A program made the position numbers and the translations under genes. Positions 58,311 to 64,000 of a stretch of 64,000 bases of DNA are shown one piece after another. Source of the stretch: Smallanthus sonchifolius. Its lineage: Eukaryota; Streptophyta; Magnoliopsida; Asterales; Asteraceae. The DNA is taken from the NCBI GenBank assembly GCA_023525975.1, contig CM042023.1:15053501-15117500 (forward strand). Reading direction: 5' to 3'. The stretch's first letter is position 1. Every line of letters begins with the position of its first letter. The notes below the pieces were generated by a model that saw only the letters and a program-made list of their open reading frames with translations, was not told the origin of the DNA and searched no databases.

Positions 58311-61300
58311 CCCAAAATTATAACCCTAGTTTTAATATATAAATTATAAATTCTATAGTTTATAAATCTGCATTACGTGTATGTTATAAATATTATTTTT
58401 TGTTTTCATATATATCAATACGTGTAAAATTACAAAACTTTAAAAATAAGACGAGCCACAAGTTGGATCGAGCCGAGTCGAGCTCACCATTTCAGCTCGT
58501 TAAGTTAAACGAGCCGACTCGACTAGGCTCGGTTTGTTCTCGACTCGACTCGGCCTGACTCGGCTCTTTTACAGCCGTAGCCGAGCTCGAGTTTTACAAA
58601 TATAGCTCTAAACAACTGAGCTCGAGCTCTCTTAAGTTAAACGAGCCGAGCCCAAGCTCTCTTATGTTAAATGAGACTAGCTCGAGCTTAGGAGAGTTCA
58701 GGCTCTGCTCGACTTGGCTCGTTTACCCCTATTCAGAAACGAAAGTGGAAGAATTCATAGAGTAGAGCTATGCATGTTATTATACCTTGTGAGGATCAAA
58801 TTTTAAAGCGAAGGCACTGATTGAGTTCTTTTTAGAATCTGATGACCCCTCGAGAAATCTCATGTTGTATACAGCACTCTTAACATCATCTGGAAGTCCT
58901 GCTAACTAGAAAACATACATGAAAAAAATAAAAACAAAAAAATATATAAGCTCCAAAAAAGCATATATAGCAATTAAAAAGCCTTATTACCTCCATTAAC
59001 TTTGCAAGTTTGTCACTCTCAAATTTATCTGGATGAGTTGCAGCATATATCATTAACAATCGCAATTTACTTTCACGTGTAGCATCCTGCAAGAAGAAGC
59101 ATACATAATGTGCTTAGACCATTGATGATGTTTATGTTTTTTATTTAATTAGATAACAATTATAACTAACCGGTTTTGTTCTAAGGAAGTTGATAACCTC
59201 CTTAGTTCCTGCATCTCCAAATACAAGGTCTTGTTCTAACTGCCCCACTTCTTTAAGCCCAGACTCCGTAATAATTTTGCCGATCTTATCAGCAATCTGT
59301 GTCAATCATATGCATACACAATTACAACATTGCATTAGAGAATTTCTTTTTCTTCCTTCTATAAAATATCCTGGACACTTTCAAAATTACAACTTTTTTG
59401 TGAACCATGACAAATTTAAGAGAGAGTAATGAATCAAGAAGTTATGGAAACAGAAATATGAAATGGCATATTGTAGTAAACATGAACATAAGGTAATATT
59501 AAATTGACTTTAATCATAAGTCCCTACATGGTCAACTTACATCAATATGGAGGGTTAGTTTGTCCATGTGTTCACTATATTGTGGCAATGCTTGGACCAC
59601 CTTTTGCAAGTCTCGAGTAGACATATTACTACGCACAAAAAAAATAATAATAAACAAGTATTAAGACGTTTTTATGATTGACAAAGCAGCTTGAACCATG
59701 TTATAAAAACCATATTAAAAGAGAGATTAGACTCTTAAATTTCATATATTTGTTGATTTTTATATCTCTGGGAGCGAAAAGAAATAGGATTTTTTATAAA
59801 AACCATATTAAACAGACCTTGAACCATGCATCTGTGCAGCTTTATTCTTTGATGCAAAGCTCGTCATCTTGTTATGCAACCGTTCACCAGCCTGACAAAG
59901 CAAGATTTTTAAGAAACCATTTGCATGCATCCGCTCAGAACTATTAAAGAAATAAAAACAAAAATTAAAACCAATGAGACATACATCTGCTATATGTAAA
60001 TGGCGGATCTCTAGCCATACAGGATCATGATCTTCTAGAAGGACCTCTTTCTTTTCAGGTGGGCCATCTGTTTTGCTTGCAACCTAAGTAATATAATTAC
60101 TTGATGTATAATAGCAAAATGAAGACATATCCTGATGAACAATTTATGCCCAGAAACCATAGACTAACCTCTTGAACATATTTATTTCCATCCATATGAA
60201 GTAAATCATGGCACATAGCATCGTATGTCCATTCGTGAATGATAGGAGCAATCTAGAAGAAGATAAAATCAAAACAATGGACTGCAATAAGAAATCATAA
60301 TCTATGTATTAAGATAAAAACCTGATCTATTGATCTATCCAGGATGAGCAAATCGCATGTTTCTGTCTGAGGGAAACTGAAGTTTTTGAGAGATTTATAC
60401 TTCATAAGACAATTCCAAACAGCAGCAGCGAGCTTTGTAGGGATCAAATCACAAATTGTGGTCATTGTGGTAGGATCAAGGGATTTGGCAGCACGGTAAC
60501 GGACAAATGGGAACTCCTGAGAAGCGTTTATATAATATTAGAAAATGAAATAGGTTTCACATCTCCTATTCAATACCCTCAATCTTGATAAATTTAATAA
60601 AAGATAGCATACCAATAATGAAGCAAAGACGGTTGCAATACGGTCAGCCATCAAATTTAAACATTCATCTCCTTTCCGGGTCATCTCCTCATTCCCATAA
60701 AGTTCTTCCAAAGCCGTTGTGTTATCAGTTATAAAACACTGTTGTAAAAGAAGGCTAGTCAAAACAACAAAGGAGCATTATAATAATAATAGTTTGGTTT
60801 CAAAGAAATATGCCTCAGGTTACATGAACTTTTGCAGAACTCTCTATGAGCAAAATATCACTTTATGACAAAGGCAGTGACTCTTAGGTATTGCAATTAT
60901 AACACGCACTACGCACAAATAGGGGTGCATATAATCAAGTAACTAAATTTTGTTTCAGTTTAGCAGCATGTTTTACCTGGCTATCAATGGCGAAGTACTC
61001 CAAGTTCATCTGCAAATTCCCTCCAAATTAAATACAACTATGAAATCCATTATATTACAAAAACAAAGATAAAAAAATGAACTCAAACCTCTTTCATAGC
61101 ACGTAAACGAGATTTTAGACTTTGCTCCTTTTTAATGTAATTAACCAATTCTTTTGGAACAGAAGAACTGAAGAAGACATAGGCACTGAAAAGAGAAAGA
61201 AAACAAATATTAAAGAACCATAAGATGTAAATACAATATTTTCATAATGAGATGCATAAAAGAACAGGAACATTAAAGAAGGCCTCTGATATCTCACATA

Positions 61301-63808
61301 CTCTCTATAAAGAGGTGTTTTTCCAGCCATGTCAGACAGGAGAATACGGACACTGCATTTTGACAAAAGCATGTGAGGATAGAATAAAAAAAGATATCTG
61401 TCAATAGAGATGATTTAAATGAAGGAATACTGATATCGGTACATATTATCATCATAATCAAACAATCACAGAACCTAGAGTAGACACTTGATTTGTGAAG
61501 GAACACACATGTTTATGCTGTGTTTGGACTGGAAGGAAGAAAAGAATAACAATTTTATTTGTGTATTCTCGAGTTGGAAATAAAAGAAAAAAAGTGTCAT
61601 GTTTTAATTCTTTTTAAATGTTCTTGAGTTGGAGGGAAAGAAAGCTGATAATGTTACAAATATACCCTTCAAGTGTAAGATATGTTAATTTAAATTGAGG
61701 GTTGTTTGGTAACTAAAAAGGCATTATACATTTCCTTTCCTTCCTCTCCAAATCTTCCTGCATTTGGGAGGAAAGTTCCGAAGAGAAGCATGTTAACATT
61801 TTATTTTCCATTATGGTTCCTGACTTCCTTCCAAATCCTTCCAACTCGCTCCAAAGAAAATATAACTCGGGAACACGGTGTTAAAGATAACATCACCAAC
61901 CCAAAATAAAATATCATTGTTCATTTTTGCATATATATATGTTGAGGGTTTTCATAAACTGGTTATAGTATCTTACATTAGTCTTCTAGACAAAACTCAC
62001 AAAAGTGAAAAAGTGCAATCTTTAATATATTTTCCTAATAATATAACAACTCTGTCCGATTTGCAAGTAAAATTCTGTGGTAACATAGACAATGAGCTGG
62101 TGGTGACACTATTGAATTTGCAAGTCAAAGAAGTTGTAACATAAATAAGGAGTTGGCAATGACATTTAGCCAGTGTCGCCTAGGCGCCGATTAATCGCTA
62201 GGCGCTCGGCTAAGGAGGAATTTTGGGCCTAGGCGGTCCTAGGCGGCCTAGGCGGGCCTAGGCGGTCCTAGGCGGGCCTAGACGGGCCTAGGCGGCCAGA
62301 TTCCGGTGAACATTCCGGCGAACAATCCGGCGAAAACCTGAAATTTCCGGCGAAAACCTGAACTTTCCGGCCAAATTCCGGCGAAAACCTGAACTTTCCG
62401 GCCAAATTCCGGCGAAAACCTTTGGTGTGGTTTAAAAATGAACATTTTTATAAAAATTACATATAAAAATGTGTGTATATATATAAAAAACTGAAAATTA
62501 CATATAAAAATTATAATCCGATTAATCCCGCCTAGGCCCCGATTAATCCCGCCTAGGCCTAGGCCCTACCCCACCGCCCGACTAGCGCCTAGCGATTTTT
62601 ACAACACTGCATTTAGCATGAGATGTAAAGAAAACTCGTGGACCTTATTGGTACAAGTTAGGCGTTACAAATGTAATAAGTCAAATTATATATTGTATGT
62701 CAAAGAGTGAGAACAGGAAGGGAAACAGGGCAAAGAATTTCAAATACTTCTCTTTTGTTGGCTGGATGTAGTATACTGCATCCATAGTGGGCAGCGGTTG
62801 TCTTCTCTTGTTTATATCTTCCACCACTGCATAAAGGGAAAACCAAATTTACATTATTATAACTTATCATCGTTTAACAGAAGTCAAAAATTATGGTCCA
62901 ATGCTTTGACTTAAACTTTTGTTTGCATTTTACGTGAAATGTTTGCATTTTACGTGAAATGCAACTTTAGAGGTGTTGACAAAGATATGTTTCATCATTT
63001 GGGATCATTATGAAAAGATGGAAAGATCTGTGAGGATGTTAAAAACCAAATAAAAGTATGGTCGATGAAGTGCTGACTGGTGGCAAACATTAGAAGGGGC
63101 GTGTGAACATTAATAATGCATTTATACTAAAGATCAGGAATAAGGAATTTAAAACTTTCTAAGGCAGGCATTTTACGTCTTACATGAAACTCCTTCATCA
63201 GTGATGTCTGCCATCTTGCATGAACATGACATAATTTTAACAGTCACTTTATCCATGATCAGAACCTAATCAAAAGAGTGTCAGACTCTGAAAATTTGAC
63301 GGGAAACATAAGAGCAGATTTACTATAAGGTAACTGTAAATTCAACAAGAAAGAGCACAAATGAGTAATATCTTAAAAAGTATTAATCACTACAAACAAA
63401 AACTACCAAGGGGACTACAACACCAATACTTTACTCTAAATGAGTCAATTAAGGAATGCAGTTCCAGGAGCAAAGATAGGGTGATGTTTCAAACGACCCA
63501 GAACGATGGTAGCAACCGAATAAAGAAACCACAAATAGTGGAGCATGTTTAAATACAGCGAGGTATTGTAAAATATGCTCTTAGAAAATATTATTTATTT
63601 TAGCAAGACCGTGAGTCATAATTGTAACCAAAGTGTGACCATGATAATTGCCTCGAGGTTTACAAGTAATAAATCTAGTATTTTAAAAACCAACCAATAA
63701 CTGTGAAGAAGACATAAACTTTCAGATCAATGACTACCAGATTGCATACCTTCCAATGTGATTTTGAGTCCGGTCTTTTTGCCGACCTGAGCATTTCATA
63801 CAATAATC
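56795..63808 (-). CDS. KEU: KEULE-like Sec1/Munc18 protein (5' end beyond window)
   Basis: Sec1/Munc18 proteins bind syntaxin SNAREs and drive vesicle fusion; KEULE works with KNOLLE in cell-plate formation. Twenty in-frame exons: 63808-63750, 63265-63184, 62826-62748, 61352-61302, 61185-61089, 61009-60977, 60738-60613, 60516-60322, 60252-60169, 60083-59985, 59891-59818, 59628-59541, 59296-59171, 59086-58991, 58905-58786, 57641-57564, 57495-57311, 57208-57118, 57037-56948, 56848-56795. Together they give 634 residues, all with GT-AG borders and matching phase. Landmarks: LLYEMLRSAK, VLIMDKVTVKIMS, LLSDMAGKTPLY, FITDNTTALEEL, LLILDRSIDQ, HEWTYDAMCHDLL, QLEQDLVFGDAG, RVFVFIVGGATRSE, SSLDDPPQFIT and ANEISLDDLEI. 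About 30 N-terminal residues lie past the right edge. No break is visible. Several introns carry MITEs. Confidence 0.95.
57643..58735. mobile_element. Nested MITEs in a KEULE intron
   Basis: The 1,144-bp intron (57,642-58,785) is nearly all transposon. Outer: a diverged, reversed relative of the hAT-type MITE at 16.4 kb (AAACGAGCCGAGCCCGAGCT near 57,730; right end GGCTCGTTTACCCCTA near 58,720). Inserted in it at about 57,775-58,128 is a second element with imperfect inverted ends (CCATCCGTAGTTGTTTCACG and, reversed, AAGTGTAGTGGTAGCGTGAA). A TA microsatellite (58,276-58,305) sits in the outer element's core. Confidence 0.7.
62165..62612. mobile_element. CTAGGCGG-rich MITE in a KEULE intron
   Basis: The ends are inverted: left region GATTAATCGCTAGGCGCTCGG, right (reversed) AAAATCGCTAGGCGCTAGTC. 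The left arm has six or more tandem CCTAGGCGG(G/T) words; next comes a short tandem AAACCTGAACTTTCCGGCCAAATTCCGG-type repeat (described by position 62,300-62,420), then an AT centre. It lies in the intron 61,353-62,747, away from splice sites. Confidence 0.75.
62929..62960. repeat. 20-bp tandem duplication in KEULE intron
   Basis: TTTGCATTTTACGTGAAATG occurs twice in a row inside the intron 62,827-63,183; the unit is itself partly palindromic (GCATTT...AAATGC). Coordinates are approximate. Confidence 0.7.
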
Positions 63809-64000
63809 CTGCAAGTCGAAGTAATTATTGAATCAACCAATTTAGTCTTGAAATCAGATCTACACATAACCAATATAACAACAAACTTGTTGCCTCTGAT
63901 ATCAAACAAAGCTAGTAAATCTGATCATTGAGTGTATTCAAACCAGCTAATGACAAGTTTGAGATGCATAGAGTTGTAAATTTCTAAAAGTGAATTCAAT
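63809..64000. other. KEULE intron running to the right edge
   Basis: AT-rich sequence after (in gene terms, before) the acceptor at 63,809-63,810. No exon is visible, so the first coding exon lies beyond 64,000. Confidence 0.6.

Overview
This is a plant nuclear window, AT-rich and loaded with transposons. Copia and Gypsy LTR elements, L1 and RTE LINEs, a SINE, Helitrons and many MITEs sit between a few low-copy genes with GT-AG introns. The genes are land-plant families (KEULE, NOI/RIN4, an At4g22758-like protein, a plant hAT-derived protein). A eudicot is clear; the repeat style suggests Asteraceae, but that part is an impression.

Layout: 1-4.8 kb holds a LINE 3' end and a Copia element with two LTRs whose reverse transcriptase region is deleted. 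4.9-6.5 kb is a three-exon minus-strand gene resembling Arabidopsis At4g22758. 6.7-9.9 kb has two short Helitrons and a GC-rich inverted-repeat element. 10.3 kb is a small NOI-domain (RIN4-like) gene. 11-14.3 kb has nested MITEs, a palindromic minisatellite and an RTE LINE tail. 15.0-15.5 kb is a broken sterol 4-alpha-methyl oxidase (SMO) exon. 16.0 to about 25 kb is a decayed Helitron on the minus strand with Rep/helicase and RPA1-like coding regions and a recognisable 3' hairpin and CTAG end. 26-30 kb has no gene. 30.0-32.1 kb is an L1 LINE, and 32.1-34.9 kb looks like a solitary Gypsy LTR. 36 kb has a SINE with target-site duplications. 38.1-40.3 kb is an intact single-exon gene derived from a hAT transposase. 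43.9-53.3 kb is a tandem array of about 16 Helitron-derived units with higher-order structure. 55.5-56.4 kb is a foldback element carrying a LINE insertion. 56.8-63.8 kb (continuing off the right edge) is the Sec1/Munc18 gene KEULE, with 20 exons in view.

The intact genes do not form a pathway. They look like old neighbours: the At4g22758-like gene lies near an SMO relic, and the hAT-derived gene lies near KEULE. Both pairs recall neighbouring Arabidopsis loci (At4g22756/At4g22758 and At1g12360/At1g12380, from memory).

The most unusual item is the Helitron array. Its units are joined head-to-tail at the 3' CTAG terminus, and its terminal hairpin matches, over 16 nt, the hairpin at the end of the decayed coding Helitron about 28 kb away.
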